Source: Mytilus trossulus
Taxonomy: Eukaryota; Mollusca; Bivalvia; Mytilida; Mytilidae
Direction: 5' to 3'
Assembly: GCF_036588685.1 (NCBI RefSeq)
Contig: NW_026963311.1
Span: 1,178,001-1,242,000, forward strand
DNA length: 64,000 nucleotides
Shown here piece by piece: positions 22,490 to 35,149 of this stretch. The position numbers and the translations under genes are program-made. The notes beneath the pieces were generated by a model, which made no database searches, was not told the origin of the DNA, and saw only the letters and a program-made list of their open reading frames with translations. Position 1 is the first letter of the stretch. Every line of letters begins with the position of its first letter.

Positions 22490-24700
22490 TTTGATCTCTA
22501 TTGGAGAAATGTCTCATTGGAAATCAGACTGCTAAGTGTTTCTTATTTTTATATCAACCCAGACATATTATACCTGTCCAATATCAGGAGCTTGTACATA
22601 GTTCAGTGGTTGATGTTGGTTCATATCAGTCATTTTTATTTTTCATAATTTTTTGTTTTTATAAATTAGTCTGGTATATTTGACGTTTGAATTGATGCTC
22701 TGTTTCAAATTTGGTTAGTGTTGTCTTTTATAGATTACTATAACATGTATAGGGTATGGGTTTTCTCATTATTTACACATGTTACAGGTCATCAATGGCC
22801 TCTAATAAGTAATTACAATGGTTACATCCACTAAATTGAACTCTGATGGATAGTTTTCTCATTCATCATACCACATCTTATTTTAATAAATATTTTATCA
22901 TTATTCACGGACAAAAACTTTTATAACAGTGGACTTACCATTTAGGCTTTGTTGACCTCTGTAAATCTTATTTTGTTGATAATTTCTTCTGTTTATAGTT
23001 TCCCCTTTATCTTTAATGTTCTTGCCCTACACATAAAAGGGTAAACATCATTTAATGACAAAAATAACTACTATATCATAATTAGTAGGTAACTGAAAAT
23101 TTTGCCTTATTTGTATATAACATCAACTTACTCATCATTCTTGCTGTTCAATATCATGAATATTATCATTATTCTATGAATCAGAGGTCACAGTAAAATT
23201 AATCTTGGCAGGCAGACATATTTTTTTATATGATACCTTGTATTCATTCCATTCAACAACAAGTAGACCTATGCTTAGAAAAACTGATAAAATGACAAAA
23301 CCAAGAAAACTTATCATTGACCAAAGAACAATAAAATGCGGTCATGGTTTATATATGAATCTGCCATTCAGACATGCACAAGGGGCCTTATTGCTTACAG
23401 TATCCGGAAAAAAGACCAAAGCACAAAAACTAAACATTTTCAAAGTTCCTTATACCCTGCCATTTTGTTATGGATGTGCCTGTTCCAAGTCAGGATCCTA
23501 TAATTCAGCACTTGATTGTCGTTTGTTTATGTGAAACATATGTTTTTTATTTTTTTTTGTACATAAATTAGGTTGTTAATTTTCAACTTTCAACTTGGCT
23601 ATCATCATGATCATGTGTAAATTCATACAAGTGTTCGGAAAACAGGAAGTTGTGGAGTGATGAATCTGAAAATGCATCACACGGTATAGCTGACTTATTT
23701 ATTAAACCCTGAAACCAAATTTCAGAAATCCTTCTATTGTAGTTCCTGAGGAAAATGGGACGAAAAATATTCATTTACTGACGCAAGGATGGATGGACAG
23801 ACGGGGGTAAAACAGTATACCCCCCCCCCCTTTTTTTAAAGTAGGGGTATAATTTTAATACGGGGTATAAAAACCCTTGCAAGATGTCAAAACAAAAAGA
23901 AGTAACCTAATTCTTACTTGTTAGGGCTATTTATTTATTGTCGGTTATACAAATAACAATACAACATAAGCTCTGAAGAGCTTTTATCCGACATACACAC
24001 ATGACAAGCACAATACATTTGTACATGAAACATAAAGCTCATCAATGAGATAGTAGTCTCAGATAGAGAGAGACGGGGTCAACCAAACTCCCCTATTCAA
24101 TCTGAATGAAGGACAGAAAGTCACACACTGTCACAGGACAAAAAGTCACAATTTAGTTTAAAGATTATTTTTCTTTGAACAAGAAAACACTCTTTTTGCA
24201 TTTTTCTTGAAGTTTTACACATGAACATGATGTAGCAACCTTGTAATTAAAATTTATTAAAAACAAATAAATCAGTGCTTTAAGTTTGCGCACATTACCA
24301 TTACATTTGCACACAAAAATCATTATGTACAATGTGTGCAGCTTTTGATTACATTTGCACGCATTTTTTGACATGTAAATATAAAAAAAAGATATGGTAT
24401 GATTGCGTTTTACAGCTGACTATGCGGTATGGGCTTTACCTCGGCTTTGCTCATTGTTGAAGGCGGTATGGGCTTTACCTCGGCTTTGCTCAGTGTTGAA
24501 GGCTGTATGGTGACCTATGGTTGTTAATGTCTGTGTCATTTTGGTCTCTTGTGGACAGTTGTCTCATTGGTAATCATACCACATCTTTTTTATATTGGCT
24601 CATTGTTGAAGGCCGTAAAGACCTATAGTTGTTAATGTCTGTGTATTTTGGTCTCTTGTGGACAGTTTTCTCATTGGCAATCATACCACATCTTCTTTTT
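22490..24700 (+). repeat. several fragments of dispersed mussel repeats
   Basis: 22490-22870: decayed copy ending TCATACCACATCTTATT. About 23460-23600: CTGTTCCAAGTCAGGATCC, TCGTTTGTTTATGTG, ACATAAATTAGG. 23780-23870: GATGGATGGACAGACGGGGG, then TATACCCCCC...GGGGTATAA, a tail with terminal hairpin. 24395-24700: TATGCGGTATGGGCTTTACC and GCTCATTGTTGAAGGC, then two successive copies of the GACAGTTGTCTCATTGGTAA type tail. No coding potential is seen. About 24120-25080 also carries recurring TTTTTGTC/GACAAAAAGTCAC phrases. Confidence 0.65.
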
Positions 24701-24714
24701 TATAATATGAACTA

Positions 24715-24843
24715 GTCCAAATAATTATGACGTCTGGGACGGCTATTTTATTTTTTTTCTGGGACGCCTTCCTACGACAGTTGTAGGAAGGCGTCCCAGA
24801 AAAAAAATAAAATAGCCGTCCCAGACGTCATAATTTTTTGGAC
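24715..24843. repeat. near-perfect palindrome, 61-bp arms, 7-nt loop
   Basis: Left arm 24715-24775 (GTCCAAATAATTATGACGTC, then GGGACGGC, GGGACGCCTTCCTAC) is mirrored at 24783-24843 around the loop GACAGTT. The only obvious mismatch is in the AATAATT/AAAAATT segment near the outer end. It lies directly after a SINE-like tail. Confidence 0.93.
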
Positions 24844-24849
24844 TAAATA

Positions 24850-26486
24850 TGAACATGATGAACAATCATGACAATTTCCTTAAATTAAAAATGAATATAT
24901 GTAATAAAAAGAAGATATTTCAAAATCTTTTTTCGTTTACATTCAAACAATTGTCAACAAATTGTTTGTGACTTTTTGTCCTATCAACTTTGTTACTTTA
25001 TGTCTGAGTCTCACTGACATGTGTTTGACTTTTTGTCCTGGGACTTTTTGTCGGAATGTCCTTTGACTTTCTGTTCGTTTACCTTCCATCTTAATCAGTG
25101 AACTGAATAATTGCTTTTTGCAGAAGTCCGGGTAATGTTAAAAGATCTTAAAAAATCACATGTGCTAATTAAGAGTCAACACTTACACAGGGACAACACA
25201 ATACTTTTTTAGAATGTCAGCAAAAAAGGATCACTGGTGACAGGGGAGTGTAACCGATGAATTGATTTAGAATCAGATAAGATTTTCCCGGTACGTCAAA
25301 CACCGCTCAGGAGGACCTCCTTAGTGCACACATGCAGGGCATACAAAGTGCACTCATGACAGACCCTATATAGTCGCCGTATCTGCACACATGATGGATG
25401 TACATATTCGTTATAGATCGTTATACACTTCTCATTTTAGAGTTAAATTTGCAAGTAACGGCCGGGGAACCTCTTCAGATTTTAAAATAATAATGCTTCT
25501 AAAAATGCTAATTACGCACCATTTGCTGAGCAGAGAATCATTCTAAGCCAGGAACAGTCTATACTAACTGATAACAGTAAGAATAGAAAGTCTCTGTAAA
25601 AAGGCAGTCAAATCCTAACAGAACTGTAACTTAATGATACATATGTACATCAAGTTCCAGCACCTCACCAAGCACCCTTGCCTTGCATACTGAGATGGCA
25701 AACTGGTGTGTGTCAGTATTTTGATATATAATTTTACAACGATCCTTAAAAAATAACCAAACAAACGTTGAATCAAACGATATGAACCTACGCAGTTTTA
25801 TCTAAATCTTTGTTAAAATACGATTTTAAATTGTTCAATTCTTTCTATTTCATAATTTTGTCAAAGTCTACTTTTTAAAGTTTTAAATTTTAAAGAAAAA
25901 AATAATATTCCATTTTGATTTGAAGAAAATCTTTTTGAACTGTTATGACATGGTGTTGCAAAGCTGATTACAGGTAACTAACATACAGTATTTTTCCATT
26001 ACGACAGTGCGTGTATTCTCGGGTGTGTATAACGTATAGTTTTCTAGAGAACATCCTGTCTACGTGTAATACAGATTGATGACATTATACAACATTTCTT
26101 TTGTTAAATGTGATAAGGTATCTGTGTCCATTCGCTATTTCAACACCACTAATTTTTCGACGAGAAAAAATTAAAAAATAATTTATATGAAATTAAGAAG
26201 AAAAGTAGCAAATATATATAAACTTCAGTAATTACGCATTGAGTAAACATGATTTCAATATTGCATGAACAAATCCGTGAGAAAACGTATACATGTATGA
26301 ATTAAGATGTGTTTAAAAAGACCCCTTGGCTTTATTTTACACTAGGACCTAAGATAACTAGAACTAAGCAATGTTTGATGGTTGAGTGGGGACTCATTGA
26401 CTGCCTTAGAGGGGTCACGTCCAGTCACGAAATCCGCCTCTGCTAATTGGGAAGTCATTTGGTCTGATACACACATATATATAAAT
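24850..26486. other. intergenic, one repeat fragment, no gene
   Basis: 25285-25465 is a decayed copy of the terminal region of the Mutator-like element at 28060 (CGGTACGTCAAACACCGCTC, AGTGCACTCATGACAGACCC, CACATGATGGATGTACATAT). The rest is AT-rich without recognisable features. Confidence 0.5.
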
Positions 26487-26492
26487 ATACCT

Positions 26493-26647
26493 CTGTGGCG
26501 GATCCAGCCATGTGAAAAAGGGGGGTCCCAACCCAGGACAAAAGGGGAGGGGTGGTTCCAACCATATGTCCCCATTCAAATGCATTGATCGTTCAAAAAA
26601 AGGAGTGGTTCCAACCCCCCGAAACCCTCCCCCTGGATCCGCCACTG
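26493..26647 (-). mobile_element. miniature inverted-repeat element, minus copy, TSD ATACCT
   Basis: Begins CTGTGGCGGATCCAG and ends CTGGATCCGCCACTG, 15-bp terminal inverted repeats with one mismatch. Flanked by ATACCT at 26487-26492 and 26648-26653. The interior is GGGACATATGGTTGGAACC-like on the minus strand, matching the copies at 29506 and 45893. Overlapping open frames on both strands are element translations. Confidence 0.9.
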
Positions 26648-26653
26648 ATACCT

Positions 26654-28050
26654 AGTATGCATATGATTAAAAGAACAGCTTTAAATATATGCATATAAAA
26701 TAATGGTACGTCTAAAAACCGTTCAGGATCTCTTGGTTGCACACAGGACATTAAGTAACTTAGGACATGTATATATAATAGCGAGAGTTCAGGGTATACA
26801 TTCGATTGATATAAACTTATTTTATAATTTTGTAATTTTTGTTTTGGTAAAATCAGAGACATTTAATACATGTATTGAGACATATATTATACACGTACAT
26901 ATAATACATGTGTTTCTGAAAAAAATCAAACCATCTTTAAAGAAGTTATTTCAGTTTGAATCGACTGTCTTTTGCATTAGGATTCCAAAACGTTAATGTT
27001 ATTTACAAATGCCAAAACCTGCAAATATTTTTTTTTTTTAAATATTAAAAAGTACATGTACATCGTTTTTTCCAGATTTGTATAGTTACTGGTTTAATTA
27101 AGTCCCCTTGATTTAAATTGCGAGACGCTAATTAATAAACTATCTATCTATCGGCATGCGCCGTTATTTGGGATACGTCACGGATGACCTATGGTCATAT
27201 TCAATACGATATAATATACAGTCATCATTTGAATTTGGTCAATTGATCTTTAATAATTAGGACTAATTGGTGATGGCAGAGAATATGTCGCTGGTGAGGG
27301 TTAAAAACATATAGAAGTAAACTTTGCCAAAAAAAGGTTTCCTTGGAAAAAATTATGAAAATATATGAATATGCTAAATATTTTTTTCTTTCCGAAATAA
27401 TAATTAAAGATGTTTAGAAATTAAAAAATTTCACAGTTGGGAAATTTTCAATTCAAGTTATTTCATTTTGAAAACGTTGAAAATATAGATCTTATTCGAT
27501 GTACAAAAATGTGGGCCGCTTGGATATCAACTTGTGAAACCCTGCTTAATTAGGGTTTGTCTACTTTCGTCTTTTTATATTGCCAAACATTCTATAATCA
27601 AGGATTTGTACAAGGCCTTGTTATAATATAATGAATCTCATCGCCAATATCACCATAATTACATAAAGAACAGATACAATATTGTCCTAAAGAGTTTGCC
27701 ATCTAACAATTCAAAAAGAAATGTTGAGTCGAAACTGAGGTACCAAATCTATAAAAAGAATCACTATTTTAGTCGAAATTAAACTGTATGTATTCTTTTT
27801 TCAAAACTCCTGAAATAATTTAACATTATCTATAGAGAGCTTACATATGCAAATCTTTTTAGAAGTATGTGAGCGTAAATATAATTTGTTTATTATCCCC
27901 CCCCCCTTTTTCCTTTTATAAAATTTAATTGTAAACGATTTTCTTTCTTAATATGTGTTTGCTCATTAACTTGGGTTCAGGCTGTCAAAAAACAAAAATG
28001 TCTCCTTGTGTATAAGTTATTGATAAGAATTTTTTTTTTTGAAGCCGCCA
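26654..28050. other. intergenic, no gene recognised
   Basis: About 26703-26740 again resembles the terminus of the 28060 element (GGTACGTCTAAAAACCGTTC). The plus-strand frame there has no domain that I recognise. The rest is AT-rich. Confidence 0.4.
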
Positions 28051-28175
28051 GAAGAATAACGGTACGCCTAAACACCGCTTGAAGAACCTCCTGATTGCAC
28101 TAATGACATATATACGAAGTGCACTCAGGACCCTTTAAAGTCATCGCACACAGGATGGATGCATATATTCGTCAT

Positions 28176-28206
28176 ACCAGAGACATATAATACATATGTC
28201 TCTGGT
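28176..28206. repeat. 31-bp micro-palindrome inside the left TIR
   Basis: ACCAGAGACATAT, loop AATAC, ATATGTCTCTGGT: perfect 13-bp arms. It is absent from the matching place in the right TIR, so it was inserted after the element formed. Related palindromes are at 30484, 30821, 57630 and 61341. Confidence 0.85.
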
Positions 28207-29505
28207 TATACGCTTCTTAATTTACAGTTAAATTTGGTAGAATTTGAATTCGAACTTAGATAGATATGTTAATTCTTATAAAATAATGAGGGCACGTGTC
28301 ACTGATTACACAACTACTGAGCCATGAACTATCCAATCAACAAAATTGATTTGATTATCTTTATTGTTGTTTATAGATTGTGTTGTTAGTACAGTGTGAC
28401 CATGCGGGAAGTAATATTGTGACGTTTAAAATGAATATCACGATGATTTAAGATTTACGTATTTTAAAAAAAATTTCGTTCCATTAATTTTTAAGTTTTA
28501 TTCTTAATTTAATTATCCTGTCCTGGACCAGTAATTAATTCTTTGTAAGATTTTGAAAAGGGAAATAAATGTTCATACTTTTAAAGAATTTATATTAATT
28601 AAAGTTTGTATATGGAATCCGTTTTTAACTGTAAAAGACGTACTTTTCAAACAATCAAACTAATATACGTTGTAGTTAGATGTTATTTCTCATGTTTATC
28701 GAACTTGTCCAGGAATTTTATTTTTGAGTTATACGAATGTTTTAAGAAATCCGCATTTATTGAGGTTTTTCTCTCTAATTAAAGTCGTTTTGTCCAGTTT
28801 CACAAGCCTGAAACGAATTTCAATGTGAACATAAATTCTGAAAATGAACTTGTCTCCGTTTTCGTCTCCTTTTTTGAAAATTATGATATTTTGAGTATAA
28901 TTATTTCTAAACAATATGTAAGTTAGATTGTAGTAAGATTCTAAACTTAATTTAAAAAAAATGATTTTTGTTACAGCGAGAAAGATTTTTTCGAAGACAG
29001 TCTATTGACACGAAATCCGTTCAAACCACAACTAAGTCTTCGTGCACAGATTTCCGTTAAGGTTAAACTGAATATTGTACATACTTGTCTTCTCTTGTAT
29101 AATGGTTTGTTGAGATTAAAGATATACAAATTCAATAAAATTTGATATTCAGTCAACATTGTGTTTGTTTAAAAACTTGATTTAGAGAGAGAGAGAGAAA
29201 AGAATCACACTGAAAAACAAAAATCGAACTTGTTACAGAAAAAAACTACAAAATAATTTTCTTTATTCGTGAACTGCAAAACACAACAAATTAATTTACC
29301 CGTCATCATGAAAAATAAACTGAAAAAGTACATCGAATGAGATATTTTATTTTTTCTATATATATATGCAAATTCATGTTAAAGGTAAAACTGAACTAAC
29401 AATACAATTCCTAAAAAAAATCATGGCTCAGTAGTTGTGTAATCAGTGACGTGACACGTGCCTTCATTATTTTATAAGAATTAACATATCTATCTCAGTT
29501 CAATT

Positions 29506-29676
29506 CAGGCGGGGATCCAGAGGGGGGGCGGGGGGTTCCGGGGGTTGGAACCCCCCTTTTTTTTGGCCGATCAATGCATTTGAATGGGGACATGTAGTTG
29601 ACCCCAACCCCCCCCCCCCCCCCCATTTTGTCCTGGGTTAGGACCCCCATTTTTAAAATGGCTGGATCCGCCCCTG
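29506..29676 (+). mobile_element. miniature inverted-repeat element inserted in the right TIR
   Basis: Begins CAGGCGGGGATCCAG and ends CTGGATCCGCCCCTG. The interior has GGGGGTTGGAACCCCCC and TTTGGCCGATCAATGCATTT. Comparison with the intact left TIR (GTTCGAATTCAAATTC) exposes the empty site and leaves CAATT/CGATT flanks, consistent with a 5-bp duplication with one change. This is a nested insertion that postdates the host element. Confidence 0.88.
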
Positions 29677-30483
29677 CGATTTCAAATTCTACCAAAATTT
29701 TACTCTAAAATAAGAAGCGTATAACGAATATAAACATCCATCATGTGTGCAGATACGATGACGGTAATGGGTCCTGAGTGCACTTTGTATGTCCTGAGTG
29801 CACTCAGTAGGTCCTGAGCGGTTGTTAAGACGTACCCGAAGAATAAATCATTTCCTGAACCTAAAATACATTTAACTGTAATTAAAGAAAATTCGCCTAA
29901 AACATTCTCTCATATATTTAAACAATTGTAAAATAATTAATCCAAAGACTTTCTGTCTGTTTACTTATACTTTTCTTGTTCAGTTTTTGTTTATACCCCT
30001 AATAGATGAAGTTTTTTTTTAGGAAAATTTACAACTAGATGAACGGAATTAAGTACTTTTTTAGGAAAATTTACAACTCAAATTTTCAAAAACAAAATCC
30101 TACACTTTTTACCTAGATTTTTTTCTCTGTCTCGAAGCCGCAACCGGTGACCCCGTATCAAACATAGCGACCAACACCTCACATGACGTATTCTCGATGT
30201 TGAGGTATTGACAATATACAATCAAATTTATCAATATACAGCAAGTAAGTAATTTGGTGTTGAATGCCAGTAGATCAGAATTTATTAATTGAACTTTACC
30301 TGTTTAAGGGGCACTAGCTGCCAAATTCATGTTCTTCATCGATTTTAATAAAATTCACATAACGTGTATATAGTGTTGAATTGTTTATCAAAATGTGACG
30401 CACAATCTTGGCTGATATGCATAAAACCATTATATTTCATGACACTGCATGAAAAAGAAATTGACTTATCGCATAATACCAGA

Positions 30484-30519
30484 ACCAGAGACATATATAT
30501 TGTATCTAATATCTCTGCC
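30484..30519. repeat. decayed micro-palindrome (AGAGACATAT family)
   Basis: ACCAGAGACATATATATTG followed by ATCTAATATCTCTGCC. Same family as 28176-28206, with an imperfect right arm. Confidence 0.6.
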
Positions 30520-30820
30520 AAAACTAAAAAATAAACTACCGTAAGTCCACATAAGAGGGTATGGATGTGAATTAACAGAATAGAGAACAAAGGACAAAGA
30601 ATAAAAGGAATAAAGAATAGTGAAAGAAAGAGAATAATGGAAAAAAGTGTAAGTTATTAAAAATATAACTAAAAAAAAGACAGAAAAAAAGACACCCCCG
30701 CCGAGACGAGCCTTACATGCAACTGTTATTTGACGTTGCCGAGTTATTTTAAGATTAAGACATGTATTAGTAGTCAGCCCGTAAAGCCTCTTGCACAAAT
30801 TTGAGGATTACCCAAGGCAG

Positions 30821-30864
30821 CCAGGGACATATATATTATATGTCTTATATTATATGTCTCTGCC
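30821..30864. repeat. micro-palindrome (AGAGACATAT family)
   Basis: CCAGGGACATATATATTAT, then GTCTTATATTATATGTCTCTGCC. The outer arms pair as in 28176-28206. The centre is enlarged by an internal ATATGTCT duplication. Confidence 0.6.
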
Positions 30865-31584
30865 CAAGGTTAATTTTACGGCGGCTCATTTTATTTTGGC
30901 TTAGAAATAATCATAATTGACAAGTTTCCTTCCCCTGCACTTTCGATCCCACATGTAAATAGCACGGTGATTTCAAATAAGACATTGATACATTACAACA
31001 CTTGCCGTCAGTATTGGAATATATTGATTAAGAAGGTATAGAAGATTAATGCACGCACACTATTATCCACCACTGGCCTAAATAGTTAGTCCGCAAACAA
31101 CGAGGGTCATAAAAACCCAGCACTTTGAACACAGCCACCGACATGGTGTGAATCTGAAAGCTTCCCACTATCCATTTCTACCAAAACTTTTGCCTTTCAT
31201 TTATCAAAAATGCAATATGTTGATATTAATGGTATACATGTATAAGAATTATTGGGGAATTCAAACCATTCCTATTGTAAGTGATAAAACTAAATTTATA
31301 TCAGGGTGATTGAAATGAGGGGAAAAAAGAGAGGATCAGGAGTTAGGGCCCCCTGTTTGGGAAAAAAATTGGTTGATTAAATATGGAATCACTGTGGCAT
31401 GGCAGGAGCAGGCCCCTCTTAGGCAGTCGGTGGTCCCCCAAAAAAAATTCTGGAGACACTACTGTGGTCTTCAGTTGTATTATCTTTTTAAAAAAAAATT
31501 ACACCTGTGTTTAGTGTATATATATCTAAAGTGTAAATCAAGGGAAAATAATGTAAGCTATCTGTGATATGTGACCTATTAAAA

Positions 31585-32212
31585 GATATTGGGGGGGGAG
31601 GATGAGTCCATGAGAGGTAATCCCCACCCCCTTCAATTTGAGAATATGCTATTATCTTGTAAACGGTACGGATCCCCACCCCTAAATCAAATTAATTCTT
31701 TAATGGGACGATAAAACAAATGAAATGAAATTAAAAGGAGGTCTTTGAGGGTTACCCCACCCTGTTCAATTTGAGAATGAGCTCTTATCTTGTGAACGAT
31801 CCAGATCCCCACCCCTAAACCATATATATTCTTGTCGGGGACAATAAAATTAATGACATAAAATAAAAGGGAAGTCCCACCCCCTCTAGTTTGAAAACTT
31901 GTAAACGGTCAAGATCCCCACCCCTAAACCATATATATATATTCTTGTATAGAACAATAAAACAAATCAAATGAAATATAGGGAGAGTCCATTGGGGTCA
32001 CCCCCACGGTCCACCCCTACATGTTTGAGAAACTTTTAAATGGTTGAGATCCCCAGTGGTTAGGTGAAAAAATTTCCGGATCCCTGTTTCCCACCCTCAA
32101 ACCATCTATATTCTTGTATGAGACAATAAAACAAATCAAGTGAATATAGGACCATCCCCTTTGTCTTGGGTTGGGAAACCCCGCTTTTTAAAATGGTTGG
32201 ATCCGCCCCGGC
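31585..32212 (+). repeat. minisatellite, 4-5 units of ~120-145 bp, then a miniature-element fragment
   Basis: Units share GATCCCCACCCCTAAACCAT, ATATTCTTGT, GACAATAAAACAAAT, GAAATGAAAT, and TTGAGAA...CTTGTAAACGGT. They are progressively truncated and diverged. The last 60 bp (32150-32212: TTGTCTTGGGTTGGGAAAC, TGGTTGGATCCGCCCC) is the 3' half of the CAGTGGCGGATCC family. Confidence 0.75.
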
Positions 32213-32429
32213 ATACCATCTAGCTAGCTATAAAGGCTTTAAAAATATGAAATCAAATATGGAAATTAACAGTGAAGGCAACTGTTTTGAATTTAAAAAA
32301 AAGCCTTTTACATAAATATAACAATGTTAAATTTTTTGTGCATTTATTTTTGCTTACCGTATTTTCAATAATGGACAAAATTGCATGATTCAATATTGTA
32401 ATTTAAGAAAAATCAGCATACATGTTATA

Positions 32430-32570
32430 AAATGGGAAGTGGAAACTAGGAATTTGACAAAGAGACAGCAACCCAATCAAAGAGCAGACAACGACCGAAG
32501 GTAACCTATGGGTCTTCAATGCAGTGAGAAGATTTCAGCACTGGTCTTCAGCTCATAAATATGTATCAGA
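32430..32570 (+). repeat. dispersed repeat (GGAAATGGGGAATGTGTCAA family)
   Basis: TTGACAAAGAGACAGCAACC, AAAGAGCAGACAACGACCG, GGGTCTTCAATGCAGTGAGA. Same family as 13607-13800. Confidence 0.65.
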
Positions 32571-34120
32571 AATGAAAATGAGATACAGCTTTCAGTTGTA
32601 TTAATAAAAACCTCACAATAAGTTCTGAATATCAGAATATACAGTATTGCAAGATTTTCTCAAAATGTACACACAGAGCTAAAAAACTGTATAATTAATC
32701 ATGCTTATTTAACATTAAAGTCCATGGAGTCCATCTAAATATGCATACTCTCGTACAAAGGAATATAAGTATGCAATAGACATCAAGTTTTCAAAAATAA
32801 GAGTATCTATGCCATTAATTTACGACAAGATTTTCAATCAAGTAATAATTTTGGTTTGTTTAAATATTTTGGAGGTTAGTATGACCTTCTTTTTGGTGAT
32901 GATATTTTCGTTTTAAAGTTGAGAAAATTATTTGTACCAACAAAAATAAAAACGCAAAGTCAATCTAGAATTATGTTTTTATCATTTTTTTTATGTTAAG
33001 GTTGTCAGCAAGATGAAAAGGACAAGTATGCAGTTCAAAATTCAAAATGTGGATAAGCTGAGGTTCAAGGTCTTACCTTTGCAGATTTTCATATTTTGCA
33101 TGAATGAATTCAAAGGTTATATGATGGATGGCAGAGAAAGAAAAAAAAAACTTTTCAATTGTCCTGCTCCTGGATAAATGTAAAACATCTTGTTTTTCGG
33201 TAAGTTTTATGCTCTGTTTTGATAGTGTTAGCGCATTCATCTGTCCAGTCTTTCCTCTAAATTGTATCCTCTTAAGTTTTTGGTGAGTGTTCACCATGAA
33301 TTTCAGTAAGTAACTTGTGGATTTACATGTATATACTCAAAATTGAGTACTAATATTAATGGGATTTTAGCATGACATCCTGCCAAATGCTTGTTAATCA
33401 TGTTTATGTTCCAGAACATACGATTATTTGGACTGTACGCATACAGTCTGCCCAATTTTAAGAAGTTGGTCAAGTTTATTAGAAACAAATGTACAGTACA
33501 GATCAACATAACTGAAATCTTTGACTTTAATAGATTAATACAAAAAGTTTAATTGCAATTAAAATAAAAACACATGTTTGGGCGAGCTGGTACCAGACAG
33601 TACAAGTATACTTAAATGGTCTGACTGTACAAATATGGTGGGACTGTAAGTTCTGGACCGTAAACGTAAGATCCAAATACTGATATGGTCTGGAACATTG
33701 ATACATGTCTTAAAATTAATATCAAACACATTGGTGTTTTTGAACTTGGTAATAAGTTATTTGATAGAACTATAATGTTTTGGGATATCAAAATCAAAAA
33801 TATCCCATTTTTACTTTTAATAAAGAAGAAGATTATTGATGTATGTATAAATGTATATTAAAATGAGACAGCAAGCCAACAACACAAAAAATAAGGATGA
33901 AACATACATAATTTTTTTGTATCAATATTATAATTTCCAATATGTTCAAAGAGTTCAAGGTATTTTTTCATTGAAATAAAACACAAATTGTAATCTGTCA
34001 GAACTTCAAAAGCTTAAAGAAATATTGTTTCTGTTGTCTACATTTTGTATAATATATTGCAAATTCTGGTGAAGATTATGAATAATGGAATGTTATTATA
34101 GTTGTCAGTTTTAACATTGA
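32571..34120. other. intergenic, no gene recognised
   Basis: AT-rich. The minus-strand open frames at 33073-33797 are short, have no flanking splice signals that I can support, and show no recognisable domain. Confidence 0.4.
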
Positions 34121-34126
34121 TCTTTA

Positions 34127-34336
34127 TACTGTATATTCATAAATATTGCGTGCATTTATTATTGCGATTCTGTCATTTTAGACTTAAATGCGATTTTAAA
34201 TTTGACGATTTGAGAAAAATCTTGTTTAATCCATATATAAAAATATTTCATAATGCGAGTTTAAATTATTGCGTTTACAACTCCGTTGCATTTTTCGCAA
34301 TAAAAAAAAACTCACATTAATTCTGAATTTACAGTA
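34127..34336. mobile_element. short inverted-repeat element (TACTGTA ends)
   Basis: Left end TACTGTATATTCATAAATAT, right end TTCTGAATTTACAGTA. Inverted blocks ATTATTGCG and CGCAATAAA lie inside. About 210 bp and non-coding. Target duplication unclear (TATA-rich flanks). Confidence 0.5.
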
Positions 34337-34423
34337 TATATATTATGTATATAACTTGGGAAAATACCCAAATGTTATCAAGAAGAACAAATTAATTGAT
34401 TGTTATATGGTATTAGAATAGGA

Positions 34424-34545
34424 AGATGTGGTATATATTGCTAATTTGACAACCCTCCATCAGAGACCAAAGGATGTAGGCCGTTAGCAACTGATGACAC
34501 GTGGACAACCTTTAACAATCAGTAAAATCCATACCGCATAGCTAT
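34424..34545 (-). repeat. decayed SINE-like mussel repeat, minus orientation
   Basis: GGAAGATGTGGTATATATTG, ACCCTCCATCAGAGACCAAA, GATGACACGTGGACAACC, TTTAACAATCAGTAAAATCC, ATACCGCATAGC. This is the reverse of the 1700-1965 family. Confidence 0.7.
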
Positions 34546-34553
34546 TTTTATTG

Positions 34554-34642
34554 AAAATCATATTATTGCTACATGTATGCAAACAATTTTGTATTATAAT
34601 AATACAAAATTGTTTGCATACATGTAGCAATAATATGATTTT
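34554..34642. repeat. perfect 89-nt palindrome (44-bp arms, 1-nt centre)
   Basis: AAAATCATATTATTGCTACA runs inward through TGTATGCAAACAATTTTG to the centre TATTATAATAATA, and then its exact complement runs outward. I found no mismatch in 44 base pairs. It abuts the preceding repeat. Confidence 0.95.
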
Positions 34643-35149
34643 AACAGTATAATACATTACTTTAGATTTTATTGGTTCTTTTTCAGAAGGATTGAAATTC
34701 ACCACCTAGAATAAATGGAGAAAACATAAAAACAAGACCAGAATAAATATAAAGACAAAAGTTGGATCAGTTATTATTTACATCACTCAGTCAATGATTT
34801 GAAGTTCTTTTAAATACAAAAAAATATTGAAACCAAAATAATGTCAAAGTTCTGTGCTGAATGACCAAAAAGTGGACTATACCATCAAACAATGCTGGAT
34901 GATAAGAAACTATTAATGTTTTGTGTTGAGGGAAATTGTGAAAAAAAATTAGATTTACTTAAATAGCTACTAGTATTTTAAGCCTAACAATAGAGTTTTT
35001 ATTGATTTCAAATGGGAAATAATTGTGTTTTAAGAAAGTATTCTATAATTCATGAATAAACATATATTGATACTTACATTATCTGCTTTGTTGTTTAAAA
35101 CTTTAGTTTTGAACAGTTATAGAACAATATGCTAAATTAACATTTCCCA

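Larger units (their letters stand above)
28060..29837. mobile_element. non-autonomous Mutator-like element, long TIRs, 9-bp TSD
   Basis: Terminal inverted repeats of roughly 270 bp: left 28060-28326, right 29422-29837 (the right arm enlarged by a later insertion). Termini are CGGTACGCCTAAACACCGCT against CGGGTACG-type on the other side. Both ends are flanked by GAAGAATAA (28051-28059 and 29838-29846). Long TIRs with a 9-bp duplication suit the MuDR/MULE class, an inference from structure. The 1.1-kb interior has no credible transposase frame. Confidence 0.75.
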
